Assembly: GCA_016931365.1 (NCBI GenBank) | Contig: JAFGEY010000200.1 | Coordinates: forward strand, 1 to 5,265 | Origin: Anaerolineae bacterium | Lineage (GTDB): Bacteria; Chloroflexota; Anaerolineae; JAFGEY01 | Length of the DNA: 5,265 nucleotides | Direction: 5' to 3' | Shown here: piece by piece, positions 1 through 4,661 of the stretch | How the letters are laid out: every line of letters begins with the position of its first letter | Position numbering within the stretch: the stretch's first letter is position 1 | Position numbers and translations under genes: made by a program | Notes under the pieces: generated by a model | What the model saw: only the letters and a program-made list of their open reading frames with translations | The model's database searches: none | Told to the model about the DNA's origin: nothing

Positions 1-76
1 ACTCGTACAAATCGGTGTCGACCAGATCGACTTTGAGTGTTGCTCCGATCGATGCTAAAAACTGTTCGTAGTTCAT
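1..76 (-). CDS. 5' end of an unidentified gene, cut by the window edge
   Basis: Only the first 25 codons are present. The protein begins MNYEQFLASIGATLKVDLVD and the frame stays open to base 1. The start is supported by an AAAGGA Shine-Dalgarno sequence (minus strand, bases 86-81) four bases before the ATG, and by a hairpin leader just upstream that closely resembles the one before the gene starting at 4564. It follows the 151-aa gene after a 73-bp gap, so it may be a separate or attenuated transcription unit rather than a simple continuation of the operon. Too little is visible to assign a function. Confidence 0.7.
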   Translation of the reverse strand, partial: MNYEQFLASIGATLKVDLVDTDLYE

Positions 77-124
77 GTTGTCCTTTCTGTTGTGAGTGAA
101 CAGGGTGGTATGCTCCACCCTGTT
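73..124 (-). promoter_or_regulatory. Hairpin leader before the left-edge gene
   Basis: Bases 99-108 (AACAGGGTGG) pair perfectly with 115-124 (CCACCCTGTT) around a six-base loop. On the minus strand the hairpin is followed by CAACAGAAAGG (92-82) and the start codon. The start-proximal part, bases 73-92, matches the leader at 4561-4592 apart from an insertion there. On the plus strand the stem runs into a T tract, so it could also be an intrinsic terminator for plus-strand transcription, but no plus-strand gene lies upstream. For minus-strand genes the stem lacks a U tract, which favours a leader or mRNA-processing structure over a simple terminator. Confidence 0.55.
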
Positions 125-149
125 TTTTATGTGTAGGTTGATATAAATG

Positions 150-605
150 CTACGTCCTCACCACTTCGCGCAGCGTAGTGGCGTGCGGTTCGGCGATGAG
201 TCGCCAGTCATCCCACGCGCCCTGGCGTGCGTACACGCCGGGCTGGAACGACAGGTTGCTCGTGCATACGAGCAGCGCGGTCGTCACCTCGGCGATCAGG
301 CCGAGCAGGTACTTTTCCTGGGCTTCGCTGAATACCTGGTATTCATCGTCGATCGGGTCGCCTTCCGGCTCTACTCCGACGATCTCGGCGACATCGCCGA
401 TCACGTCCGAGTTGCCGAACGGACGATTGAAGCCGACGGCAGGGACCGGGTAGCCCCAGTCTCGCTTTTCCCCACAGTAGGGGAAAATGCACAGCCGTTG
501 GATCAACTTGAGATGGTACTCTTCGAGGAAAAAGACATCCGCTTGCCACCCGCCAAAGTCTCCGACGAACACGAAAAACCCTTCGGGGTGGCGTTCAACT
601 TTCAT
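150..605 (-). CDS. Conserved-looking hypothetical protein, 151 aa
   Basis: I do not recognise a named family. The protein appears soluble, with no signal peptide or membrane segment. Residues 59-76, containing RPFGNSDVIGDV, followed by an acidic helical stretch around 85-112, look like a well-structured core; similar 'RPFGNS' blocks occur, from memory, in uncharacterised phage-type proteins, but this was not checked. The start ATG lies 11 bp inside the 3' end of the 304-aa gene, which implies translational coupling, and purine-rich AGGAAGGGACGG lies upstream as ribosome-binding sequence. It is the last gene of the tight operon; its stop is followed by an AT-rich stretch and the 99-124 hairpin. 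The 202-aa plus-strand frame over the same DNA is judged a shadow. Confidence 0.8.
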   Translation of the reverse strand: MKVERHPEGFFVFVGDFGGWQADVFFLEEYHLKLIQRLCIFPYCGEKRDWGYPVPAVGFNRPFGNSDVIGDVAEIVGVEPEGDPIDDEYQVFSEAQEKYLLGLIAEVTTALLVCTSNLSFQPGVYARQGAWDDWRLIAEPHATTLREVVRT

Positions 606-1509
606 TGCTCACCGTCCCTTCCTGTAGCGCCTGCCACAGCAGTGGATCACACTCGCTGGGCGGCCGCATCGGCGACCAGGCCCAGGTCGTCCGGTTTTTG
701 TCCTGCACGGCCTGCGGCAGCGGATCAGGTGTCATCACCCAATCCTTGCCCTTGAGGAATGCCAGTTTTTCGGCTTCCTCAGCCGAGCAGCGCATGCGCA
801 GCACATCGTCGGGTTTGTCCCACTTCTGATCGTCGTCTATGACGTAGACATGCCCGCACCAGAACCGGTAGCCCCATACCTGGGCAAAGACAACGTCCGA
901 GACCATCTCTTCGGCAAGATGGCGCAGCAGCGCCAGGCGCGAAAACCCGACCTCTTGCATCCACTGGCGCACGCGCCAGTTTTCGTCGGGCTTCCAGCAC
1001 GGCGCGATTGGCGCAGCCGCCGACAAATCGACGATGAAGGGTTTGTTGCCCCAGTCGAGACCTGCCACGATGGGGTCGTTGATCTCCCAACCGCGCCGGT
1101 TGAACTCGCGCATACCGCGCTCGACTTCAAGCACCTGGTCGAGCGTGAGGATAGGTACCTGGTGGACGCTCTCGATTGGCTGAGCGATGATGCAGTTCGG
1201 GCGCACCAGCCAGCGACGAGTATAGGTCTTGCCTTCGATCTCGTGCTGCGTCTGTTCGACGCGCCAATTGGCCGGAAAGCCGGGCTGGTTTGCCATCAGC
1301 GCCAGAGCATCCAGCTCGCGGGTCGGGATATGGCTATCGGCATTGGCAAAGAGGCGGCCGTCGAGCGGCTTCCACACTTCTTTGCCGTCCGACGACATAA
1401 ACGGCCCGCCGGTGTGAAATCCCTCGCGCGGGTTCTCGTGTCCCATGCGCACAAATTCCAGCGCTGGGGGCATATCCCGGATGGCGAGAGGATATATGGT
1501 TGTGTTCAT
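595..1509 (-). CDS. 304-aa protein with a possible degenerate kinase-like core
   Basis: This is the largest protein of the operon and belongs to no family I can name with certainty. The order of short motifs resembles a compact protein-kinase fold: VWKPLDGR around 45-52 (possible beta-3 Lys47), REL at 64-66 (possible helix-C Glu65), a helical segment at 122-140, WEINDP at 141-146 (possible catalytic-loop Asp145) and FIVDLS at 158-163 (possible DFG-like Asp161). The usual Asn five residues after the catalytic Asp is a Gly, and no Gly-rich loop is clear, so if related it may be inactive or remodelled. The rest is Trp-rich and ends in polar residues. The start is set by AGGAG a few bases upstream; the gap to the preceding gene is 15 bp. 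The kinase link is inference; the coding call itself is firm. Confidence 0.85.
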   Translation of the reverse strand: MNTTIYPLAIRDMPPALEFVRMGHENPREGFHTGGPFMSSDGKEVWKPLDGRLFANADSHIPTRELDALALMANQPGFPANWRVEQTQHEIEGKTYTRRWLVRPNCIIAQPIESVHQVPILTLDQVLEVERGMREFNRRGWEINDPIVAGLDWGNKPFIVDLSAAAPIAPCWKPDENWRVRQWMQEVGFSRLALLRHLAEEMVSDVVFAQVWGYRFWCGHVYVIDDDQKWDKPDDVLRMRCSAEEAEKLAFLKGKDWVMTPDPLPQAVQDKNRTTWAWSPMRPPSECDPLLWQALQEGTVSNES

Positions 1510-1524
1510 GTGATCTCCTGTTAA

Positions 1525-1938
1525 CTAGAAAAGGGCGAGTTGCCCCCGAGTGGGCTTGTAATAGTAAGCCCATTCGTCGTTGTGTTTTTGTCCGCCAAAA
1601 TCATGCCAGAATTTGCATCCGCAAACTAAACATTTGCCGATGCCGACTCTTGACCAGTGTATCAGCACTGGCACGCCTTCATAGGTAATCCGCGAATCTC
1701 CGGCTCCCATCAGGCGGATGCCCTGGCTTTTGCCCTGGTCATATGCAGATTGCGCGCCAGGATCAGTCCAACCATCGCCTTCCCAGACGTAACCCCATTT
1801 GCCGTTTTGGCCTGGTGCATTGCAGTTCGGGCATACCGGGACACTGGTACTTTCAGTACCTCGCTGCATTGCTTTGTGCTGCCACCTGAAAGGGACATAT
1901 TCAGGAGGTGGTGTCGGACGTTTGTTGTTTGTGTCCAT
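1525..1938 (-). CDS. 137-aa Zn-ribbon-like protein ending in a clamp-binding motif (QLALF)
   Basis: Two cysteine knuckles, CPNC (Cys36, Cys39) and CLVCGC (Cys103, Cys106, Cys108), sit about 64 residues apart and could close one zinc site around an inserted Gly/Trp-rich domain. The N-terminus is Pro-rich (residues 8-15) and probably disordered. The last five residues, 133-137, are QLALF, matching the bacterial sliding-clamp (DnaN) binding consensus QL[S/D]LF except for Ala at position three, which known motifs tolerate. An exposed C-terminal tail is a common location for such motifs. The start follows TAGGAG, which overlaps the stop codon of the upstream gene. Role inferred: a small protein recruited to the clamp, perhaps binding nucleic acid through the zinc site. 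No enzymatic motif is visible. Confidence 0.85.
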   Translation of the reverse strand: MDTNNKRPTPPPEYVPFRWQHKAMQRGTESTSVPVCPNCNAPGQNGKWGYVWEGDGWTDPGAQSAYDQGKSQGIRLMGAGDSRITYEGVPVLIHWSRVGIGKCLVCGCKFWHDFGGQKHNDEWAYYYKPTRGQLALF

Positions 1939-1947
1939 GTTGGTCTC

Positions 1948-2409
1948 CTAGAAAAGACTCAGTTGAACCGGTTTGCCGGCGGGTTTGATGCCGGGTACCG
2001 GATGTGGCGGAGCAGGCTCAATCGCTTGCGGAAGCGGAAAGAGTTTTCGCATCTTGACGCCGATGAGCGCGCCGACCTCGTTTTCAAGCCATGTCTTGAC
2101 GACCGGGCCAACGACGTGCGCGCCAAGTTGGCGTTCGGCCTCAAAGAGCACCGCCTGGGCCTTGTTATTGATGCGCCTTTGCTGTGCCCTGGTCAGCCCG
2201 GCCCAGACAACGGATGCTTCGCGCTGCGCGAGCAGTACCAGGTGCGCGGCGCGTATTTCGCATGTGTCGGCGATAGGGCAAGGGATTAACCCGGCTCTGG
2301 CCTGCTTGTACAGGTCAGGATCGCCGCCCACCGCGTTCCAGAGGCAAAACATAAATCCGTCTGCCGATGGAGGCGGCATGATGTTCTCAGGATGCTCAAT
2401 GTCACTCAT
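1948..2409 (-). CDS. 153-aa protein ending in a clamp-binding motif (QLSLF)
   Basis: Residues 18-124 look globular and mainly helical, with a Cys pair at 44 and 50 (CPIADTC), a basic helix around 72-84 (TRAQQRRINNK) and a further helical stretch to 124. Residues 125-148 are a Pro/Lys/Ala linker typical of disordered tethers. The final five residues, 149-153, are QLSLF, a textbook DnaN sliding-clamp-binding pentapeptide. The architecture of folded domain, flexible linker and C-terminal clamp motif is the one used by many clamp clients. The start ATG overlaps the stop of the preceding gene by eight bases (ATGAGTGA), implying translational coupling. The body is not similar to that of the next gene, although both share the tail motif. 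The function of the folded domain is unknown. Confidence 0.88.
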   Translation of the reverse strand: MSDIEHPENIMPPPSADGFMFCLWNAVGGDPDLYKQARAGLIPCPIADTCEIRAAHLVLLAQREASVVWAGLTRAQQRRINNKAQAVLFEAERQLGAHVVGPVVKTWLENEVGALIGVKMRKLFPLPQAIEPAPPHPVPGIKPAGKPVQLSLF

Positions 2410-2629
2410 CTGCCTGCTCCGTTCTGGCGACGATGGCGGTTGCTACTAAAAAACTGTAGCATCGTCCATAGCGCCATAGGCCGCGCAAGTCAGCGTCTCC
2501 GCCCCAGCGACAAACCGCATCGCTCAGGGCACATGCCGGGCAGTGTGCGTCCAGGGTTTTGATTCTTACCCCATTTGAGACGGTGTATGTCCGTCCTGTT
2601 CTTTCCATGATGCGCCATTTGGGTTTCAT
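2402..2629 (-). CDS. 75-aa Cys-rich small protein
   Basis: This short protein is not assignable to a known family. Cysteines at 30, 33, 40 and 57 (HCPAC, then AVC, then GRC) could form one zinc site. A basic N-terminus (MKPKWRIMERTGRTYTV) precedes the cluster, and a short hydrophobic helix at 59-68 follows it, too short and polar-flanked to be a convincing membrane anchor. The chosen ATG has an AGGA ribosome-binding site about ten bases upstream; the internal ATG at codon 8 has none. It lies four bases after the 144-aa gene and overlaps the next gene by eight bases, so it is embedded in the operon and probably translated with it. Zinc or nucleic-acid binding is inference from the Cys spacing. 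Confidence 0.75.
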   Translation of the reverse strand: MKPKWRIMERTGRTYTVSNGVRIKTLDAHCPACALSDAVCRWGGDADLRGLWRYGRCYSFLVATAIVARTEQADE

Positions 2630-2633
2630 CGCT

Positions 2634-3068
2634 TTATTCCTGGCACATCGTCACCGGTCCACCAACCACAACCAGATTGCATGAACGCGCGCGCCGGTTG
2701 ACCTCGCACACATGCAGGTGATGCGCATGTGCTTTCTCGATCAACTGCTCGACCTGGTTGGGATCAATCCAATCAAGTCGATGCTGGCGCATCGCCGCGA
2801 CAACCGGCGACGCTTCCAGATGATGCCGCTCGTAATTCAAAAAGTTTCCCGGCAGTTCGATAGCCGGGTTTTCGACGATCTGCTCTCCGCGCCTGATGGT
2901 CATCGCGCGGATGGGTTCGTTGTTTTGCCACACGTAGAACGCCGGTTTTTTGCTGGTGGGCACGTGAATGCGCACGTCGATGTCAGGCTGCAAGATTTGG
3001 AGCACCTGCGCCAGCCGGTTGCCGGTGCGCATCATCTGTTCCAGTTTGGTAATCTTTAGCGATGGCAT
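2634..3068 (-). CDS. Hypothetical protein, 144 aa
   Basis: The protein beginning MPSLKITKLEQMM is preferred over a longer 232-aa frame starting at 3332. The extra 88 residues are Arg/His/Ser-rich, look non-native and overlap the DUF6884-like gene completely. The shorter start has GGAG at 3080-3077 with an eight-base spacer and overlaps the upstream gene by 13 bp, the usual arrangement here. The protein has an N-terminal helix (5-27), a probable beta region (30-73, with FYVWQNNEPIRAMTIRRGE) and a helical C-terminal half containing a His-rich stretch (AHAHHLHVCEVNRR, about 113-126) that might bind metal. I recognise no family. No signal peptide or membrane segment is visible. Confidence 0.8.
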   Translation of the reverse strand: MPSLKITKLEQMMRTGNRLAQVLQILQPDIDVRIHVPTSKKPAFYVWQNNEPIRAMTIRRGEQIVENPAIELPGNFLNYERHHLEASPVVAAMRQHRLDWIDPNQVEQLIEKAHAHHLHVCEVNRRARSCNLVVVGGPVTMCQE

Positions 3069-3535
3069 TGTCGCCACTCCAGACAAAACTGTTTGAGGTA
3101 CTTGCTCATGTAGCCCTGACCGTATGACATTTGAATGGCGGCCGGCTTGACACCAAAGGGAGCAAGGCCGGCTGCCAATGCGACTTTGTACAGGCGAGGC
3201 AGGCAAGTGTAGACAGTTTTGCAGTATGATTCGTAGCGCATCCAGGGTACGGTGACGCGCGTGCCAACCCACTCGTCGGTGATCTGCCCGATCGTCATCT
3301 TTTGGTCGTACAGAGGAATCATGTACGTCCAATCGATCAGGCCGAAGCGGGCCGAGAGGAACATCACATCCAGTTCACGGTACGGCGCGTACTTGCGGGC
3401 GATCTGAACCAGCGGGCCGTTGTATACGGCCCAGGCCGGCGCGATGGGCGCGCCGGTCACATCGTCATAGGTATGGTTGCGCAGCGTGCGCGGGTCGCGC
3501 TTGCGCTGCGAACAAGGCAATATCAAGCAGTCCAT
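3056..3535 (-). CDS. DUF6884-like protein, 159 aa
   Basis: First gene of the seven-gene operon. Visible motifs are LPCSQRK at 6-12, VYNGPL at 37-42, a strand-turn block VMFLSARFGLID at 57-68 and IPLYDQKM at 73-80. This order (N-terminal 'CSxxK', central 'LSA+xGL', then a 'P-Y-D' segment) is the signature I associate with the DUF6884 family, small proteins of unknown biochemical function. The C-terminal third is divergent and Lys/Tyr/Cys-rich. The conserved Cys8, Ser9 and Lys12 and the Ser61/Gly65 loop suggest a ligand-binding or catalytic pocket, but the reaction is not known. The start is fixed by CAGGAG eight bases before the ATG. The family call is from pattern memory and unverified. Confidence 0.8.
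   Translation of the reverse strand: MDCLILPCSQRKRDPRTLRNHTYDDVTGAPIAPAWAVYNGPLVQIARKYAPYRELDVMFLSARFGLIDWTYMIPLYDQKMTIGQITDEWVGTRVTVPWMRYESYCKTVYTCLPRLYKVALAAGLAPFGVKPAAIQMSYGQGYMSKYLKQFCLEWRQCHR
3077..3080 (-). promoter_or_regulatory. Ribosome-binding site deciding the start at 3068
   Basis: The minus strand reads GGAG here, eight bases before the ATG at 3068. It lies inside the 3' end of the upstream gene and supports the 144-aa product over the longer frame from 3332. Confidence 0.6.
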
Positions 3536-3573
3536 GTTTATTCTCCTGGTATAGTTTCAGTTGAGTTGATACG

Positions 3574-3590
3574 GAGCGCCTGAGCGCTCA
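3574..3590 (-). promoter_or_regulatory. Palindrome upstream of the seven-gene operon, possible operator or leader hairpin
   Basis: GAGCGC (3574-3579) and GCGCTC (3584-3589) form a perfect six-bp inverted repeat with loop CTGA. The overlapping TGAGCGCTCA (3581-3590) is itself a perfect ten-base palindrome. It sits about 40-55 bases before the first ATG of the operon, where an operator would be expected. I could not identify a convincing -35/-10 pair around it, so the regulatory role is inferred from position and symmetry only. Confidence 0.35.
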
Positions 3591-3623
3591 CGCCTGCCGT
3601 TGAGCAAGCGTCAATGTCCAGGC

Positions 3624-3663
3624 AAAAAGAGGGGAAGAGGAAAGGAGACCGAGGTCTCCTTCC
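3624..3663 (-). terminator. Probable intrinsic terminator after the 3672 stop
   Basis: AAGGAGACC (3642-3650) pairs with GGTCTCCTT (3653-3661), effectively an eight-bp stem with a CGAG-type tetraloop, extendable past a bulge. On the minus strand the stem is followed by a pyrimidine-rich run ending in five Ts (3628-3624). It begins about ten bases after the minus-strand stop at 3672, where a terminator belongs. The distance from stem to T tract is longer than ideal, so efficiency is uncertain. Confidence 0.5.
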
Positions 3664-3671
3664 CTTGAGAT

Positions 3672-3965
3672 TCAATCGAGGTATTCGGCCAGGTGCCGAA
3701 CCCAGTCGGCCCCGGCCTCGCGCCCATGCTGCGCGACGATGACAAAGCTGCGCAGCGGCACGATGGGCGTTTGCATATTGGGGAAAGGCTCGACATAGGG
3801 GATGGTGTTGCGCCAACCCCGCTTGACGAACCCTGCATACGCCGGCGTGCGCGGTTCCCAGCGCGCGCTTGCAACGCGGCTGGATTGGACCAACACGTTC
3901 ATTATGCTGCTGGAAAACGGCCAGCGGCTTCCTACCGTCCAGGCAGCGATCCAGATTGCCCGCAC
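3672..3965 (-). CDS. Unidentified minus-strand ORF, probably with a disrupted 5' end
   Basis: The open frame allows 97 residues, but only about the last 55 (from AGFVKRGWRNTIPY to the C-terminal HLAEYLD) look like ordinary protein. The first 40 are antisense to a recognisable helix-turn-helix sequence on the plus strand, lack a ribosome-binding site and are Ser/Arg/Trp-rich. No good start codon lies near residue 43: the nearest in-frame candidates are ATG at 3902 and GTG or TTG just after it, none with a Shine-Dalgarno sequence. A terminator-like hairpin follows the stop, supporting a real 3' end. The simplest reading is a gene that lost its own 5' end at a rearrangement near 3840-3853. The family is not recognised. 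Confidence 0.4.
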   Translation of the reverse strand: MRAIWIAAWTVGSRWPFSSSIMNVLVQSSRVASARWEPRTPAYAGFVKRGWRNTIPYVEPFPNMQTPIVPLRSFVIVAQHGREAGADWVRHLAEYLD

Positions 3966-4128
3966 GCTTGACGCCGATGCCTACTTGTTTGCACTTGAGG
4001 CGTTGACGGACAAGGTTGTGGCTTTGATCGAGAAGGAGTTGGGTGGGGTGTTGGATGAGGATCAGCGAGCCAAACTGCGCGCACACGTAGACGCGCAGTT
4101 TGAAGAGATGATCAGGTCGCTGCTGTGA
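3802..4128 (+). pseudogene. XRE/Cro-CI-type helix-turn-helix gene lacking its first helix
   Basis: From residue 18 the frame reads GSQRALATRLDWTNTF and continues through IMLLENGQRLPTVQAAIQIA, the standard XRE pattern: helix 2 (SQRALATRLD), recognition helix (TNTFIMLLENG), the 'RLP' turn and helix 4 (TVQAAIQIARTLD). A helical tail to residue 108 is probably for dimerisation. The amphipathic first helix that should precede 'GSQ' is missing; the preceding 17 residues are unrelated and read antisense to another ORF. Neither upstream frame restores helix 1. The ATG at 3802 has no well-spaced ribosome-binding site. Its 3' end overlaps the convergent 4112-4564 gene by 17 bp. It is the only plausible plus-strand gene and the only candidate regulator. 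It is most likely a 5'-truncated remnant; a functional short variant cannot be excluded. Confidence 0.6.
3828..3857. repeat. Imperfect inverted repeat at the ORF collision point
   Basis: The core ACGCCGGCGT (3839-3848) is a perfect ten-base palindrome. With a few mismatches and bulges the symmetry extends to GAACC on the left and GGTTC on the right. It lies exactly where the recognisable helix-turn-helix sequence begins on the plus strand and where the plausible part of the minus-strand ORF begins. Confidence 0.4.
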
Positions 4129-4564
4129 CCGCGCTCTCGTGAGTCCAGCCGGTGTGACCGTTGTCGCAGCCGGCATACACCATATCGTGGGGGTGTTTGT
4201 CTTTGGCCGCACAGTCATACGGATAGGCTCCGATTCCGACCGGCTTCATCGGTGCGCCGCACCAGCAGCGCGGCACATTGACCGCTGCCAGGTAGACTCT
4301 GATCCTGGCTCGTTTCAACCACACCTGCGCATCGCATTCGGCTGCCAAGTCGGCGGGATCATCCGTCACGCGGCGGCAGGCAGCTTGATCCTCTGCGTTT
4401 TCGACCCGCGTGGCGTCGACAATGACTTGCCACAGCGTCAGGTCGCGGCGCTTCATCTGGTCAGCGATGGCGCGCTGCATCTCAAGTTCGATGCGTTGCT
4501 CATCGGGGGTCAGTCGAGGTTCCTGGCAGAAGAGGTGATAGTTGCTTCTCGTGATGATGGTCAT
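4112..4564 (-). CDS. 150-aa protein with a C-terminal Cys/His cluster
   Basis: The N-terminal two-thirds (residues 17-95) is helical and charged, with Arg/Glu/Gln-rich segments (DEQRIELEMQRAIADQMKRR). The C-terminal part carries Cys100, Cys102, Cys118, Cys133 and His137 (CWCG, YDC, AGCDNGH), a plausible zinc-ribbon-like site. No catalytic motif or membrane segment is seen. The start is well supported by AGGAG (4574-4570) five bases upstream; a second purine-rich AAAGGG lies 12 bases further up. It is preceded by a hairpin leader and by the 199-aa gene 97 bp upstream, and its 3' end overlaps the plus-strand helix-turn-helix remnant by 17 bp. DNA or RNA binding is possible but only inferred. 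Confidence 0.82.
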   Translation of the reverse strand: MTIITRSNYHLFCQEPRLTPDEQRIELEMQRAIADQMKRRDLTLWQVIVDATRVENAEDQAACRRVTDDPADLAAECDAQVWLKRARIRVYLAAVNVPRCWCGAPMKPVGIGAYPYDCAAKDKHPHDMVYAGCDNGHTGWTHESAVTAAT

Positions 4565-4629
4565 GTTGTCTCCTTTTTGTCCCTTTCTGTTGGTAGAAAT
4601 AGCCAGGGCATTTTGTTCAAATGCCCTGG
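4561..4629 (-). promoter_or_regulatory. Hairpin leader before the 150-aa gene
   Basis: CCAGGGCATTT (4603-4613) pairs perfectly over 11 bases with AAATGCCCTGG (4619-4629), loop TGTTC. Neither side has a proper T tract, so it is not a standard intrinsic terminator. Downstream on the minus strand come CAACAGAAAGG (4592-4582), an extra AAGGAGA and ACAACATG. The CAACAGAAAGG and GACAACATG elements also occur in the leader at 73-92, again just after a hairpin. It could be a translational operator, an mRNA-stabilising 5' hairpin or an RNA-processing site. Confidence 0.55.
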
Positions 4630-4661
4630 TTCGTTGATGTGAGATATTTGATTATGCCGCT

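Noticed and set aside
99..128. Intrinsic terminator for plus-strand transcription (stem plus T run)
   Set aside because: The structure is good, but no plus-strand gene precedes it in the window; listed instead as a leader hairpin, with the terminator reading kept as an alternative.
221..242. Inverted repeat GGCGTG-CGTA-CACGCC with wobble-extended arms
   Set aside because: It lies inside the 151-aa coding region in GC-rich DNA and has no positional context suggesting a function; a chance match is likely.
147..755. 202-aa plus-strand open frame
   Set aside because: It is antisense to two well-supported minus-strand genes with ribosome-binding sites and operon overlap; its composition (Arg/Ala/Pro-rich, no domain pattern) is typical of a shadow.
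850..1524. 224-aa plus-strand open frame
   Set aside because: It is fully antisense to the 304-aa gene, with no domain pattern; long antisense frames are common in GC-rich DNA.
1657..2289. 210-aa plus-strand open frame
   Set aside because: It lies across the antisense of two clamp-motif genes, crossing their junction, and has no recognisable domain.
3069..3332. 88-residue N-terminal extension of the 144-aa protein
   Set aside because: It overlaps the DUF6884-like gene in another frame, has non-native composition, and the internal ATG at 3068 has a good ribosome-binding site.
3541..3556. TATACC as a -10 element for the operon
   Set aside because: It overlaps the ribosome-binding site, and no -35-like hexamer lies at suitable spacing.
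3538..4218. 226-aa minus-strand open frame
   Set aside because: It spans the 3' part of the 150-aa gene, the antisense of the helix-turn-helix sequence and the terminator-like hairpin; it is low-complexity Arg/Gln-rich with no domain, so a shadow.
4139..4642. 167-aa plus-strand open frame
   Set aside because: It is antisense to the 150-aa gene and runs through its leader hairpin; no domain.
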